A stretch of DNA of 64,000 nt from Aptenodytes patagonicus (lineage: Eukaryota; Chordata; Aves; Sphenisciformes; Spheniscidae): NCBI RefSeq assembly GCF_965638725.1, contig NC_134951.1, positions 31,317,746 to 31,381,745 on the forward strand, written 5' to 3'. This document shows, one piece after another, positions 22,209-34,575 of this stretch. The first letter of the stretch is position 1; every line of letters starts with the position of its first letter. The notes under the pieces are model-generated. The model saw nothing but the letters and a program-made list of their open reading frames with translations. It made no database searches and had not been told where the DNA came from. The translations under genes were made by a program, and so were the position numbers.

Positions 22209-22388
22209 TACTGAAATGCACTTAAGAAGTTTGCTGAAACGCTCATGACTTTCACTTATTTTTGTGTACTTTGTCAGCAATTTTGAGGTGCCTAAATTCA
22301 GAATCTATCCAGGCACCTGTTTTCTTTTTTTAAATCTGGGCCTGAATGTCCCCTTTGCTGTAATGTTTGCTGTTTTGTTTTACTCAAA

Positions 22389-22394
22389 AATAAA
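22389..22394 (+). terminator. PTP4A1: Second candidate poly(A) signal of PTP4A1
   Basis: AATAAA about 1.46 kb after the stop. It may be an alternative 3' end. Confidence 0.4.
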
Positions 22395-22410
22395 TGTGGA
22401 CAAAAATTAA

Positions 22411-23213
22411 TAGCAGAAAGTACAGTATTTCTTTATGTAGCTTACTTGTCACTTCCCTTCCCCAGTACTAAAATAGGTTACTTGCTTAGTGTTCTTCAAA
22501 CTGTCTTTGCAGTAAATGCAGAAGAGTATACGTATCTGTAAAGCTTGGAGAACACTTGTATCAATAGCATTAGAATTTAATTACGAAATAGTATGATACA
22601 ATGCTTCATTGTCAAGACTGAAGCTATGTTCAAACAGAAGATGTCCCAAAAATTATGTGAGCCAAGACCTGCGCAAATTAGTTTCCAGAGAGTGGTGACC
22701 AAACTTCCTGATGAGAACTGGAAGATGCTCTTAGTAGAGGTGCTGTTCTTACTGATGATCATAAGCTCAGGTCCATGTCTGCTTAAAATTAAGCTATGGT
22801 TAAACATATCTTGCCTTTCTAAATGGTGAGGTGGGATGCTATGTACAACACAAGATTCTATGAGACTTCTGAAGGATTGCTTTTGGAAAGGTATAGTCTC
22901 ATTATAAAGAGCACTTTGAAATACTGTACGATTTAAAAATGCCTGAAACTGAATATAATTTAGCTTAGTCTGTAAAGTAGTAAAATAAACTCTTAATTAG
23001 TTCAGCTTTCCTTTGGAAGTTAAACTTGGTTTAAAGGGTATTTTGATTAAAGGAATACAGCTTCGTTTGGCTGAGGAAATAAGGCCTTTTCTTTTGGAAT
23101 GATGCCCAAAGTCTTCAATGTTTCTACTGGTAAGATAGACTAGACTTTAGGAACAATTGCAAAGACAAAACCTACAAAAATTCTGTAACTCAGCAGTTCG
23201 GTGAGCTGATAGG
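22411..23213. other. Downstream flank of PTP4A1
   Basis: AT-rich DNA, possibly the distal 3' UTR of a longer transcript ending after AATAAA at 22984. No gene seen. Confidence 0.4.
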
Positions 23214-23541
23214 AATCATAGAATCATTTAGGTTGGAAAGGACTTTTAAGATCACCGAGTCCAACCGTTAACCTAGCACTGCCAAGTCCACCACTAAGCC
23301 ATGTCCCTAAGCACCACATCTACATGTCTTCTAAATACCTCCAGGGATGGTGACTCAACCGTTCCCTGGGCAGCCTCTTCCAATGTTTCACCACTCTTTC
23401 AGTAAAGACATTTTTCCTAATACCCAATCTAAACCTCCACAGGTGCAACTTGAGGCCATTTCCTCTTGTCCTATTGCTAGTTACTTGGGAGAAGAGACCA
23501 ACACCCACCTCGCTACAACCTCCTTTCAGGTAGTTGTTTAA
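23214..23541 (-). mobile_element. CR1 LINE, 5'-truncated 3' end
   Basis: AATCATAGAATCATTTAGGTTGGAAAGG at the left edge is the reverse of the CR1 3' tail. The rest matches the end of CR1 ORF2 on the minus strand; the frame 23544-23320 includes [17 protein letters not shown] and [13 protein letters not shown]. About 330 bp of the 3' end survive, the usual result of incomplete reverse transcription. Confidence 0.9.
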
Positions 23542-26500
23542 CACAGATTAGTATCCAAATACGGTTAAAAATATGAATTTGGTCGCTCAGGGAACTAGGA
23601 GGAATCTGTAAAACAACCACCAGTAAAATGCCTGTGAATTTTTTACTTATTTGAAATTATTAGTGCAATTTCTGTACATATAATCAGATTTTGCTGTGTT
23701 TCCACAGGATTTACATGGGTAGGGAGGGCTGTGTTTAGGTTAAGAGCTCTAACGTGTTAGTGATGGGAGCTTGATCCTTTAAACTTGAACTTTAAACTTT
23801 TAACTCTTTAAACTTGAGACTGGGCTTGACTTCAGCTGATTTCAGTAAACAGATTTCCAAAGAGAAAAAACTGTTGCATAATGAGTGTGTGTCTGTTTAA
23901 AGCAAAGATCAAGTCAACTTCTGAACTGTTTCCACATTTAGACTTGAATCCCTAAAGAACAGAAAACGTCTCTTCCTCTTTTGTCTAATAACTCTGGTAG
24001 GTTTTAGGGACTAAAATGTTGACCATACTCAAAATGTGGAGATAAGATAGCAGATGGAAGTACATAAAGCAAGTTAAAGTTCTGTGTAATTTATACGAAT
24101 TTACAAATAAAAGGGAAGAAAAGCTTAAATGGAATTACCGTATCTTCACATAAGCTAAAGCCTCGCATGGAAGACAGGCTCTACTGTTACATCTAACTTT
24201 AGATGCTTAGAGTGACTATGTAACTGCTTTGTCCTTTCTTCAAGAGTTAGGTTGTGGCAGTACTTAATTACATGATAGCACATTCTTGTCTACTAGACTG
24301 TGTTTTGTGCTGTGGACCTAATAGCTTGGGTGAGTATGGTTTGTAAATGGTGGTAGTATTTATGGGATTCCTTGGCATGTAGCAGAAGTTAAATATTTAT
24401 GGGAAATAGGGGGAGAGGGAGAGCATGATCTTGCAATTATTGCAGCATAAAACTGATGGGTTCTCTATATTGTTCTGTCATGTAGTCCCTAAATAATGCT
24501 GAGGAAAGATAGTCAAACAAGATATTCTGTAACTGGATATCCAAAACCAGGTATAATCTGATTTTTTTGCATCTGATTCTCAGAAGTGCTGAGCAGTCAG
24601 TTTCAACTGAAGTCTGTAAAAACTGTACTTAAATATATATAAAATTATGTAGCACTACGTATTTCTGAACAGTCCTGAAGCATTTCAGACTGAGTACTCA
24701 AAACTAGTTAATACTTCTGATTGTTAATCTCCCTGGTCTTCAGTTCTCTATGCATAAAAATCCATTCATTCCACTCCTCACATAAGGAGGGCAGTTGTGG
24801 AGATAAGCAGTAATTTCTGAAGTAATCAGACCCATCTGTATTATTGCAGAAGAAACAGCAGGAAAATGTGTAATTCTGTATTGAGTACAAATTCTACGTT
24901 AGACTTAAGATCTTTGGCCATAAGAAAAGTATTAAAGCACTGCTCATTCACGTGACCGTATTTTAGATTTGTTGGGATTTTGCTGTATCATTAAGCAAGT
25001 ATTTTCTGTAAGTATGGGGGAGGTTGTCAAACTGGAAATCATAGTAATCTATTTGGAACAACATTATCTTTTTGTACGTATTTATGTAATCCCTACTGAG
25101 GTTATCACCACTGTAATAAAAAGAATAGTTACAATTCGCAAGTTGAATTCAATTCTTAAAATCAGGCTCAAATTTGGTGGATTTTTTTAATAGCTGGAGG
25201 GACTCATCTAAACAAATACAGACTTTCACATGTGAGTAAAGGCTTCCCTTACACTCGGTGGAAGGGATTTTGCACTTCTCAGGCAACTAATCATATGCTG
25301 AGAGATACCTAAAATAGTTTAGATGAAGAGCTCTCTAAAGGTTAGAGCATAGTCTGTAAAGGGAGCATGGGACAGCAAATTCAGTTTGCAGTGTTGATAT
25401 CTACAGATAGATTAAATAAATCTCACCTAACTTGTCTAAGTGCAATAGTTCAAAGTGTCAGGTGAAGTATTGGGTATTTCTCTCAACATACCCTGCTCTT
25501 AAGGTGTAATAAACATTGACAGTTATAACCTGATTTGATTTTTATTGATATGGATTTATGCTACAGGTAACCACAGCAAGCCATATTAGGCATTATTTTC
25601 CTCTTGATGATCACCTGCATGAATGCTGTTAATTTTGGTAGATATTGTTCTAATGTGTTCTATCCTCAATGTATTTATAATTAATTATCTCAATAACAAC
25701 ACAAGTTACTTATCAGTGAAAAACATCTTTGTGAGGTAATAGTGGTTAAATAGTGGTCTGACAAGAAACGATAAGGACAGTGCCAGAAGATCAGGTTGCC
25801 TGCTTCAATTTCTGATTCAAATGAGAACCCTTTCAAAGCGTAGCTGAAGAAAACCAGGTACCACAGTGTGTAGATACATGGGAATGCTCAACATAGACAT
25901 ACTCAAATAGTAGAAGACACTCAATCTCAACATTACATGTAACCTGTGTCAGTGTAACAAAACCTAAATAAGTATATAGAAAGGGTATTTTCTAGTGGGC
26001 TGGAGTCTTAATTCCACTTTATTGGTGGAGTAATAGCAGTAGCATATCCTTATCCTTCATATAAATGTGCACATGACAATACTTTGTCAGTGAGTTTCAC
26101 AGATGCTTGTTCTGGAGAAGATAGAACTTGAATTACATTTGGGCTTTGCAGGAGAAATAATTGAAGACAATAAACTCTTCTTCCCAATCCACAGGACCAT
26201 AGTTACGATACTGATCTGAACAGGACAGTGCCGCTTCAGCACTCTCACACACTTCATTGGCTGGTACTAATAGGAGGCTACACACTACTTAGTTTGCCTT
26301 CTTCAATTCCCCGGTAAATCTGTGCGTCACAAGGTAGGGCATGCAAACCCTGAACTTACCTCTAACATTTCAATTCAACTCTACAACAACTTTCAATTCA
26401 TCCTAATAAAAGCACATAAAGGCAACAGGGGCATAACAGATCTGCAAAACCGTGAAGGAGTTCCCTTATACTGCAAGTACAATCATCCCTTTAAGCTTGA

Positions 26501-27430
26501 TATACAAGGTTTTCTACAGTAACACACACACCCCTATCCCAGGGATGGGCTACCCTACTCTCTTCTCCACCATTTGGTATGGCAGGATTCTCACTTCTCC
26601 CTTCCTCCTAACAGGCAGTTCCTTGTAGGATGCTATGGAGGATGGGTACCTGGCAGGAGCTACATAGCCTTGATGCTCTCAGGCACTGCCTCAGATCTCC
26701 CCACATGGAGTGTCTCTGCACTATGTCTTTATGCAGTCAGGATTAATTTGGCTAATGGGCAGGCTTTTTTTCTAGGCAGACACTTGGTGGTCATTTCCCA
26801 TTTTAATCTAATCGGTCAGACAATTTTATAATATCCAATCACTTTGTGTTGTTAAGGAGGCTATCCTTCTGATGAAGAGTATGCAAACTTCCCCACATTT
26901 GTGTTTAATCACAAACCTGACTTGACTTTTTTTACTTCTCCCATTCTCAGGCTTCATTCAGATGTCTGATCTCAGTTAGCTCTTTGCTGCATAAGGCTTG
27001 TTTCATACCTTGGGAGTCTTGACCTCCCAAGTTCTTGACTTCCTTATTTTGTTCCTATTTTCCCTGTCCAGAAGTTTGTGGTCATTTCCATTTTCACTTG
27101 TCTACTTGTCCTCAAAACTCGCTTCTGGACTTCCTTAATTGGTACCTAGTTTTCTTCACTGGAAAAAATTAAGAAGTACTATTCAATGGCACTTGATGTT
27201 TACATTCCTGTCTCAATTGTCTTCCAGCACCACCAAGTATTTATGCTACTTTAAACTTGGGTCTCAGTAAGTTCTATTAAATAGCAAGCCCTTCCCCCTT
27301 GGAAATGTAAAAGGAGAAAATTGGGAGATTCTGAGCCAAGTCCAGGAAGGAAATTAGAAAGAATTATCATATATTCTTGGGTTGAAGCAGTAGGATGTTT
27401 TTGAAGGAAATCCCCTAATTGTCCCATTTA
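23542..27430. other. Intergenic between PTP4A1 and PHF3
   Basis: Mostly AT-rich. A small cluster of TTTAAACTT words lies at 23778-23817. I see no gene, RNA gene or recognised transposon. Confidence 0.5.
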
Positions 27431-28487
27431 GAGACATAGAATAATTTAGATTGGACAAAACATTAGGAGGTGATCTAGTCCAGCCCCATGCTCAAAGCAG
27501 GGCTAACTTCACAATTAGATCAGGTTATTCAGGAGCCTGTCTAGTCAAGTGTTGAGTATCTCCAAGGATGGAGATAACTCAGCCCCTCCAGACATCTGTT
27601 CTAGGGTTTGACTGCCCTCCCAGTGAATGCTCTTCCCTTGGTAGCTAGTCAGAATTTTCCTGGATGCAATTTGCCTGTTTCTCCCATTTTTTCACTGTGA
27701 CCTCCAAGAGAGTCTGCCTCTTCCTCTCTACATCCTCCTGCTAGGTAGCTGAGACAGCAGTAAAATTCCCTCCTCAGCCTCATCTTAAGGGTGAAGAAAC
27801 ACAGATCTCTCAGTACACCATATGCTCCAAGCCTCTAATCATCTCGGTGACCCTCCACCGGAGTTCAGTCCAGTTTGTCAACATTTTTCTTGTACTGTGG
27901 AGCTTAAAACTGGACATAGAACTCCAGATGCGGTCTATAATCACTTCCCTTGACCTGCTGCCTGCTCTCTTTCTGATGCAATCTTTCTATTCAATTTGTC
28001 CACCAGGTCCTTTCTTGCCAACTGCCCCCCAGCCTGTACCAGTGCATGGGCTATTACATCCCAGATGCAGGACTTAACAACATAAATTACATCTGTTGCT
28101 CTCCCTTCATCCACTGAATCAATCACCTCATCATATGCTATCAGATTGGTCAGACATAGCTTGACCTTGGTAAATCCAAGTTGGCTTGTACACCATCCCT
28201 TCTTCTTCATGTGCTTAGAAATGGCTTCCAGGAGGATTTGCTCCATAACCTTCCTGGGAAAGGAAGTGAGGCTGATGGGCCTGTATTTCCCTGGATTCTC
28301 TTTCTTGCCTTTCTTGAAGGTGTGCATAAAGTTTTCCTTCCTCCAGTCATCAGAAACTTCCCCAATCACCATGACCTTTCAAAGATGAGAGCAGTCCCAC
28401 AACAACTTCAGCCAGCTTCAATAGTACCCTTGCATGCATCCCATCTGGTCCAGTTGGCTTAATTGCTCCTAAACTCCATCTTTCTCT
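27431..28487 (-). mobile_element. CR1 LINE with internal deletion
   Basis: The left edge holds the CR1 3' end on the minus strand (ATAGAATAATTTAGATTGG). The right half encodes the start of the reverse transcriptase domain (DWRKENFMHTFKKGKKENPG, then PISLTSFPRKVMEQILLEAI, up to DVIYV). The frame then passes at about 28072-28080 straight into C-terminal ORF2 sequence homologous to that of the copy at 40 kb. Most of the catalytic core is therefore missing. The copy is more diverged than the other CR1 pieces, so it is probably older. Confidence 0.85.
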
Positions 28488-28663
28488 ACTGTGCCTCAGT
28501 GTTGAATAAGAAGACAAAGGCTACAAAGTTTATGGAAATAAGGATGTAGAATGAGAATACTTCACATGGAAGAAATTCCAAAGAGCTTTATATTTTCTAG
28601 TTGGAGAGACTGGAAACTGCCAACCTCCAGATTTGGAAAGAACTGACTCTTCACATTTCAAGT
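28488..28663. other. Spacer between two opposed CR1 pieces
   Basis: Short AT-rich sequence; nothing recognised. Confidence 0.4.
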
Positions 28664-28956
28664 TCAGAGGCAAGAGGTGCTGATCTCTTCTCCCTGGTAT
28701 CCAGTGACAGGACGCGTGGGAATGGTTCAAAGCTGCGCCAGGGGAGGTTTAGACTGGACGTGAGGAAGCATTTCTTTACCGAGAGGGTGGTCAGTCACTG
28801 GAACAGGCTTCCTAGAGAGGTGGTCGATGCCCCAAGCCTGTCAGTGTTTAAGAGGCATTTGGACAATGCCCTTAATGACATGCTTTAACTTCTGGTCAGC
28901 CGTGAAGTGGTCAGGCAGTTGGACAAGATGATCATTGTAGGTCACTTCCAACTGAA
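28664..28956 (+). mobile_element. CR1 LINE, 5'-truncated 3' end, plus orientation
   Basis: The plus-strand frame encodes the CR1 ORF2 C-terminus ([51 protein letters not shown]). It is followed by the CR1 3' end GGACAAGATGATCATTGTAG and GTCACTTCCAACTGAAA. The usual ATTCTATG tail is replaced by a very long TTTTC array. This is the only CR1 copy here in the plus orientation. Confidence 0.88.
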
Positions 28957-29416
28957 ATTTTCTTTTCTTTTCTCTTTTCTTTTCTTTTCTTTTCTTTTCT
29001 TTTCTTTTCTTTTCTTTTCTTTTCTTTTCTTTTCTTTTTTCTTTTCTCTTTTCTTTTCTTTTCTTTTCTTTTCTTTTCTTTTCCTTTTCTTTTCTTTTCT
29101 TTTCTTTTCTTTTCTTTTCTTTTCTTTTCTTTTCTTTTCTTTTCTTTTCTTTTCTTTTCTTTTCTTTTCTTTTCTTTTCTTTTCTTTTCTTTTCTTTTCT
29201 TTTCTTTTCTCTTCTTCTTTTCTTTTCTTTTCTTTTCTTTTCCTTTTTTCTTTTCTGTTCTTTTCTCTTTTCTTTTTTCTTCTCTTCTCTTTTCTTTTCT
29301 CTTTTCTTTTTTTTCTTTTCTCTTCTCTTCTTTTCTTTTCTCTTCTCTTCTCTTCTCTTCTCTTCTCTTCTCTTTTTTTTTATCTTCTTTTTTCTTTTCT
29401 ATTCTATTCTATTCTA
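28957..29416 (+). repeat. (TTTTC)n polypyrimidine microsatellite, about 460 bp
   Basis: An almost pure TTTTC array starts at the CR1 3' terminus, degrades into CTTTT and CTCTT variants and ends in four TATTC units (29398-29416). The strand is nearly all pyrimidine over the whole length, so the duplex is a polypurine-polypyrimidine tract able to form triplex DNA. The length may be underestimated if assembly collapsed it. Confidence 0.95.
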
Positions 29417-32400
29417 ATTTGTGTACCATGACAAAGTCAGAGGCAGGCTCCCAGGGGCACAGTTTTTTGCGTCTACTGTAGCTAAGGCTGGGATTGAACC
29501 ATGCAACTGCAGTTGTCTCCCTGCATACCCAACCTCTCTACCTGAGGAGCGCTGGGAACAGAGGCCTGTCTGTGTCGGCAGGACGCCGAAGCTAGGAATG
29601 GATTTACTGCAGAGCTGAGTGGTGCACAGCCAGCATCCCTATGAGCACTCCCACATCATATATTGTTTGTGATGCATAGGTATGTAGGTTCCCACTCATT
29701 CAGACTGCAAACATAGTACTGTATAGCTGGAGATTAGGAAGTTCAGTATCTATACATAAGAATAGGGAAAAAATGAGTAGGGCAGCTTTGGGCCTGTGAT
29801 AATAATTACAAATTCTGAGGGGAAACACATAGGTGGAACAAAATGCAGAATGGATTTTCCAGAGGTCATTATGCCGCATGAGAAATTATTAGTTAAACTG
29901 GAGAAGGAGAGTTAGTAGAACAGTTTTAAGGTAGAAAAAGAGGGAGACAATAACAGATAATAATGGAAAGCTGGAGAGAGGTTGAGTGGAATTCCTCAAC
30001 AATTGATTTGGGAACTGCACTTTTTTGTATATGTATATATAATACATAACATGTAAGCCTATATATAATATATAAATATATATATAAAATCAGTTAATAG
30101 TGTTACATAAAGCCTGGAATATGATCAAGAACTGTGCTGACTGAGGAAGATCAGAATGGTATGCACAGTCCTTGTTACGTTTGTCCAAGACAGATGAATT
30201 CAAACTAAAGCATGTGTGCTTAATAAGATTTCTTCTCCAACAGCCTGGAGGACTCTTAGCAATATCAAATTCAAACTTCGAATCTTTTACGGTCTTTCAT
30301 TTGATTTTGCTTTCCAGAGTGATGTATCATATATCCTTCATTCACAAACAAATTTATTTTATTGCATTTTTCCTTAGTCTTTATTTACATTTTTCTTTAT
30401 TTAGAATCATGTGATTAAGAAACAATTCACTTCTTTCTGTACAGTGGTCACCTTAAGGTCTCTTGGTTCTGTGCTCTGATATTCAACAGGACAGCCCCAC
30501 AATTCAGCAATCCCAGCAAAAAGGCATATTGCCAGTCTCTATTTCTAGCACCATGCCCGTGCCCCTGCTACTTGATGCAACATCACACTTGTTGGCAGGA
30601 AAAACACTTAAGACAACTGGTTATTGAACAGGCATAGAGTGCAGAGATGAATGGAGAACATGTGTGCAAAGGAAATACAATGCTTACGCTTTACTGGAAA
30701 AGCAGAGAGGAAATCTCACAAGTCAGAAACCAGCCTTACAGAAAACTTGTACAGATTTTTAATGCAAGATATATCATGTACACACTACAACGTATATGAA
30801 TAAAGCTATAGGAATACATATAGAAAATTACTTATGTGAATAAAATTTTCTTAAAATAATGGATGCTCTCTCAGATCTCGCCTTACAAATATACAGGAAA
30901 AAAAGCCCTGATAAATTATCAAATGAGCATTTATTCAAAATAAAATTATTTTTTACTATCATTTACTACCATATGATTGTCTCCACAGAACATAAAAATT
31001 AAGGTAAACAGTACTGGAGTGAAATCTCAGGTATTCAGAGGATTAGTAACTCTAGCAGCAGTTCCATAGGCAACTGCCCAAACTAGTTTGGGAGATAAGT
31101 CTCAAAGGCCTGTTTTGTGCTAGCTATCGTAGTTTGTTTTCCTGTAGCGCTCCAAAACTTCATTCAAGGATTTTTTTTCCCTGGTTTACACAAATCTCTG
31201 CAAATAATTGCAACTCCATCTTGTTTTCTGGGATAAAATGTCTTTTTTCAGTCTCAAATTTGTGTATTCCATTGGATAATTCTTAATAAATAGCTTGTGG
31301 CTTCTGTATGTTTCATCTCTCTACTAAAATCTACCCTTAGTCATACAATCAATGGGTAAACATCCTTTGTCTTCAGAACCTCACCTTTGTTCACCAAGCT
31401 GTATTGTTAATTTTAAAAGCCACAGTCCCTTTCACCTGTGGAACTGAATGGTTTTCTGCTGCTTTCTAGAGTATGACATGCAACTGCTGTTTGATCCAAC
31501 GACTGGCAGCTGCTAACAAGTCTTTACGTGGGGAAAGAGAATGTTCTTATCTCAAACTTGGTGGAAAGCGGGTAAAGTGGAACATGGTAAAGTTCCTGCA
31601 CTAACTAAAGCAAGGAAAGGTGGGCAATGAAAGGAATAGTGTCAAAATCAGATATTCTTAATAAAAAGATGTGCATTTTCACTATGGGACTAGAAAATTT
31701 TAGATTATTGGCTGTTATTGTTCTGCATTTGAAAAAGTCAAAGAATTCTTATTACAACTAGAAAAGATCTAAAGAACTAACAGTTTTAAATTTTGCTAAG
31801 GATACTAGTTCACAGTAACTTACATCCAATAGGCTTCAAATGAGCTAAGTATGGAGTTTCCTGAACTATTGATATTGGCAGATCCTGGATATTGTGAACA
31901 GGCAGTCTGCCGTTCACCCTGGCAAATGTGGTATGAAAGGCAGCTATCTAATTATTAAGAGGTGCAAATGTAATATTTACAACTTTTCACAAAACAGACA
32001 GCAGAAAAATAGAAGCTTGTTCAGTGTTGTAAATTCAGCAGATAAATGCAACTGCTGCTGTAGTATATACACTTTAATTTCTTTCAGAGGTCTAATTCTG
32101 CCTTATATGCCATTCTAAGAAGTTACGTAATTTACAAAATAAATGCAACACTTGGGTTTTAAGATCATTTAAATCAAGTATCTTGAGACAATTCAAATAC
32201 CCAGCCAAAAAAAGACGTTCCTGTGAGACTTTGAATAGTTATTGGCCTACTGCTATAACATATCTCAGCTTTTGACAGTGGCAAGTACTACCCTGCAGCA
32301 TGGGAGAAAACCTGTTAGTCTGCTACCATACCCAATAACTTCTTTATTCAGTTAAGCGTATGGAGCAATTTAACTCCTTTCTACATTTTGACAACTGGAG

Positions 32401-33439
32401 AACTGGTAATTAACACTCAAAAGCGAGCCATGTTTAAGACCAGTACGCTATCTGACTGTGTATAGTATATTCTCAAAAATACTGTTTAGAAAAAAACATG
32501 GAAGGGCAGAGGGGAGGGCTGTAAGGAGAATCATTCAGGAACCTCTTGGGAAAGAGTTGCGGCTGAAAAGAGACTTGAACTATAAGCAAAGAAACTGCCT
32601 TCTGCTGCTGCTGCTGCTGCTTTCTCTTGTGTTCAGGGCACTAGTAGACCATTTCCTGAAAATAAATAGGTTGCTTTCCAACAGAAACAACTTGCAGGAT
32701 CTGGACTATTACCAAGTAGCTCATGTGCAAAGGGATGACATGATAAAAACGTCGCTAGGAAAGATAGCAGATGGTGCAGTTGTAATTCTGTATAGTTCTG
32801 TCATTGTATACAAAGATCTCTGTAACACCTATTGAATTGTCCATTGTGGTGTTTTCTTTTTTTTTTTTCCAAATGTTAAATTAAACCACAACATTGTTGC
32901 AAGAGGTGGGCAAGTGCACCATGTATGTGACAGGCAATTGTGACTATAAAGGGACTGGCACAGTGTGGGTCATGGTGAAAGAGAAGTATACAAACTCTAT
33001 TAAACTGAGATGGGTCACTAGAGTTATGTGAGTTTTTAAAGTGTAAAGAAAAAAACTGAATAGGGCAATGAGCAACGATCAGATTACTAGCAGTGCTTTG
33101 TCTGGTGCTTTTGTCAAAAGTAATGAGATCTAAAGGGTTGAATGCCAGAAAATTTGTGCGATGCAGTGGGATGCAAATGTGTTTAACTGAATTTCACTTC
33201 AGACAGCAATTTCATTTCTTACTATAATCTCGACAATGTATCACAGGTTTCGCGCCTTGTTGAAAGGCTGTGCCTGAAAAGCCTTTGAAGAAATCAGTGC
33301 AATCAGCCCAGGAGCTCAGTTCTGTGCCATCGTAAGAAGGCAGTATTTTTTTAAAGATGCTTGCCTTGCCTCTCACCAAGAAGATGCCTGTGTTGAGAGG
33401 CAGCATGCGACACGTCTCCCCGGGACTGATAGGCTCTGG
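29417..33439. other. Intergenic, upstream of PHF3
   Basis: AT-rich, with a TA-rich stretch at 30037-30087 and a CTG run at 32602-32620. A degenerate tRNA-like pair of boxes lies at 29478-29547. No gene is supported. The longest frame (32458-32835) owes its leucine run to the CTG repeat. Confidence 0.5.
29478..29547 (-). repeat. Possible tRNA-like or SINE remnant
   Basis: On the minus strand GGTTCAATCCC (29500-29490) fits the tRNA B box. A rough A box, TAGAGAGGTTGG (29540-29529), lies 28 bases upstream, near the spacing in tRNAs. The stems do not pair well, so this is not a working tRNA gene. Chance is a real alternative. Confidence 0.2.
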
Positions 33440-34022
33440 AGACCGCTCCTGTTCAACCTGTAGTAGTAACTGATGAACCCGGCACATCCAGAGCCGAAGG
33501 AATCTGCCCAAGGCCGCCGGCGCACAGAAGGATGGACAACAAGCGGGTTGGGTAACGCCGACTGCACCGAGAAGGGTGGCAGCTCCTATTTGCAGACAAA
33601 GGCCACAGAATTACACACGCACCCTTCGGAGCGGTGCCGGGCCGGCCATCCTCTGCTGGGGCAGCGGCCGGCGCCCCGCTGCCCCCTGTGCCACGGGGTT
33701 AAGGGGAAAACCTGCCGGCCCTCCCGGCCACCCTCCATCGACCCGCAGGCCACAGCCCGCGCAGCTGCGGCCGCGGGGTCGCCACCCAGGCGCTTCTCGC
33801 TGTTTCGGCCCCCAACCCCTTCGGGGGTTTCGGCCTTCGCGGGGCCTGGCGCGGCAGGGGGCCGTAAGCGCAGTCTCGTCACGGGGCGGCAGGTCTCGCC
33901 GGGAAGAGGCCGCAGGCGGCCCGAAACGCCTCTCTGCCCCCCGCGGCCCACCGCCCCGCGGCGCTGGGGACGCCATCCCAGCCGGCCGGCCGGCCGCCCC
34001 TGGCCCGGCTCGGCCCAGCCCG

Positions 34023-34075
34023 GCGCTTGCGCAGCGGCCCACCGCCCACCCCCCCGTGAACAGCGCCGTCACGTG
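34023..34075 (+). promoter_or_regulatory. NRF1-like site and E-box pair
   Basis: GCGCTTGCGCA (34023-34033) resembles the NRF1 palindrome. CACGTG (34070-34075) in the context GTCACGTGAG matches the USF/MiT-TFE type of E-box. Both lie about 200-250 bases before the likely start of PHF3 exon 1. Confidence 0.4.
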
Positions 34076-34160
34076 AGCGGCCGGGCCCGGCGCGGCGCCG
34101 CTCGCCTGACGCCGCGGGGGCGCGCCTACGGGGCAGCGGGCACGCGGCCGGCACCGCGAG

Positions 34161-34180
34161 CCGAGCCGAGCCGAGCCGAG
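34161..34180 (+). repeat. (CCGAG)4 array
   Basis: Four perfect CCGAG units just upstream of the proposed PHF3 exon 1. Confidence 0.8.
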
Positions 34181-34269
34181 CGGAGTCGAGCCAGGCCGGG
34201 CGGGACCACCTGGGCCGGGGGAGGGGAAGCTCGCGCGCACCCCCGCTCCCACAGGCCGCGGGGCTGCGC

Positions 34270-34352
34270 GCGCCGCCCTCTCTCTCTCCCTTCGGCGCGG
34301 CCGCCGCGTCCTTCCTCCGCGGCTCCGGGGCAGCGCTGGGCGGCGGAGCAGG
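34270..34352 (+). other. PHF3: PHF3 exon 1, non-coding 5' UTR
   Basis: The donor GCAGG/GTGAGT at 34353 sets the 3' end. The start is placed in the CTCTCTCTCCC pyrimidine run as a plausible initiator, so it is approximate. The exon joins the acceptor at 44499. Only 25 bases of leader remain in exon 2. Confidence 0.55.
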
Positions 34353-34474
34353 GTGAGTTACCGCCGCCGGGCCGCGGCAGGTAAAGGGAGAAGGGGGGGC
34401 GCGAAGAGGCCCGCCGCGTTGCGCGGCCTCGCCCTACCTTCGCCCGGGCGCGGCGGGCGGCCGGGCAGGGGTTG

Positions 34475-34575
34475 GGCCGGGCCGGGCCGGGCCGAGCCGG
34501 GCCGGGCTTGCCGCGGCGGCGGTGGGGCCGCGGCCTGGCCTGGCTTGGCTTGGCCTGGCCTGGTCTGGCCTGGCG
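34475..34575 (+). repeat. GGGCC and TGGCC pentamer arrays after PHF3 exon 1
   Basis: GGGCC units run from about 34475 to 34508, then TGGCC/TGGCT units from about 34535 to 34575. Both are G-rich on the sense strand at the start of the transcript. Confidence 0.75.

Larger units (their letters stand above)
20926..22410 (+). other. PTP4A1: PTP4A1 3' UTR
   Basis: The AT-rich region after the stop has poly(A) signals AATAAA at 22203-22208, followed by a GT-rich stretch near 22260, and at 22389-22394. Either could be used, so the end is approximate. A further AATAAA at 22984-22989 could serve a longer form. Confidence 0.6.

Noticed and set aside
28907-29431. 174-codon frame rich in Phe, Leu and Ser
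   Set aside because: It is a translation of the TTTTC microsatellite.
32458-32835. 125-codon frame with a leucine run
   Set aside because: The run is a CTG repeat. There is no ATG at the start of the frame, no splice context and no recognised domain.
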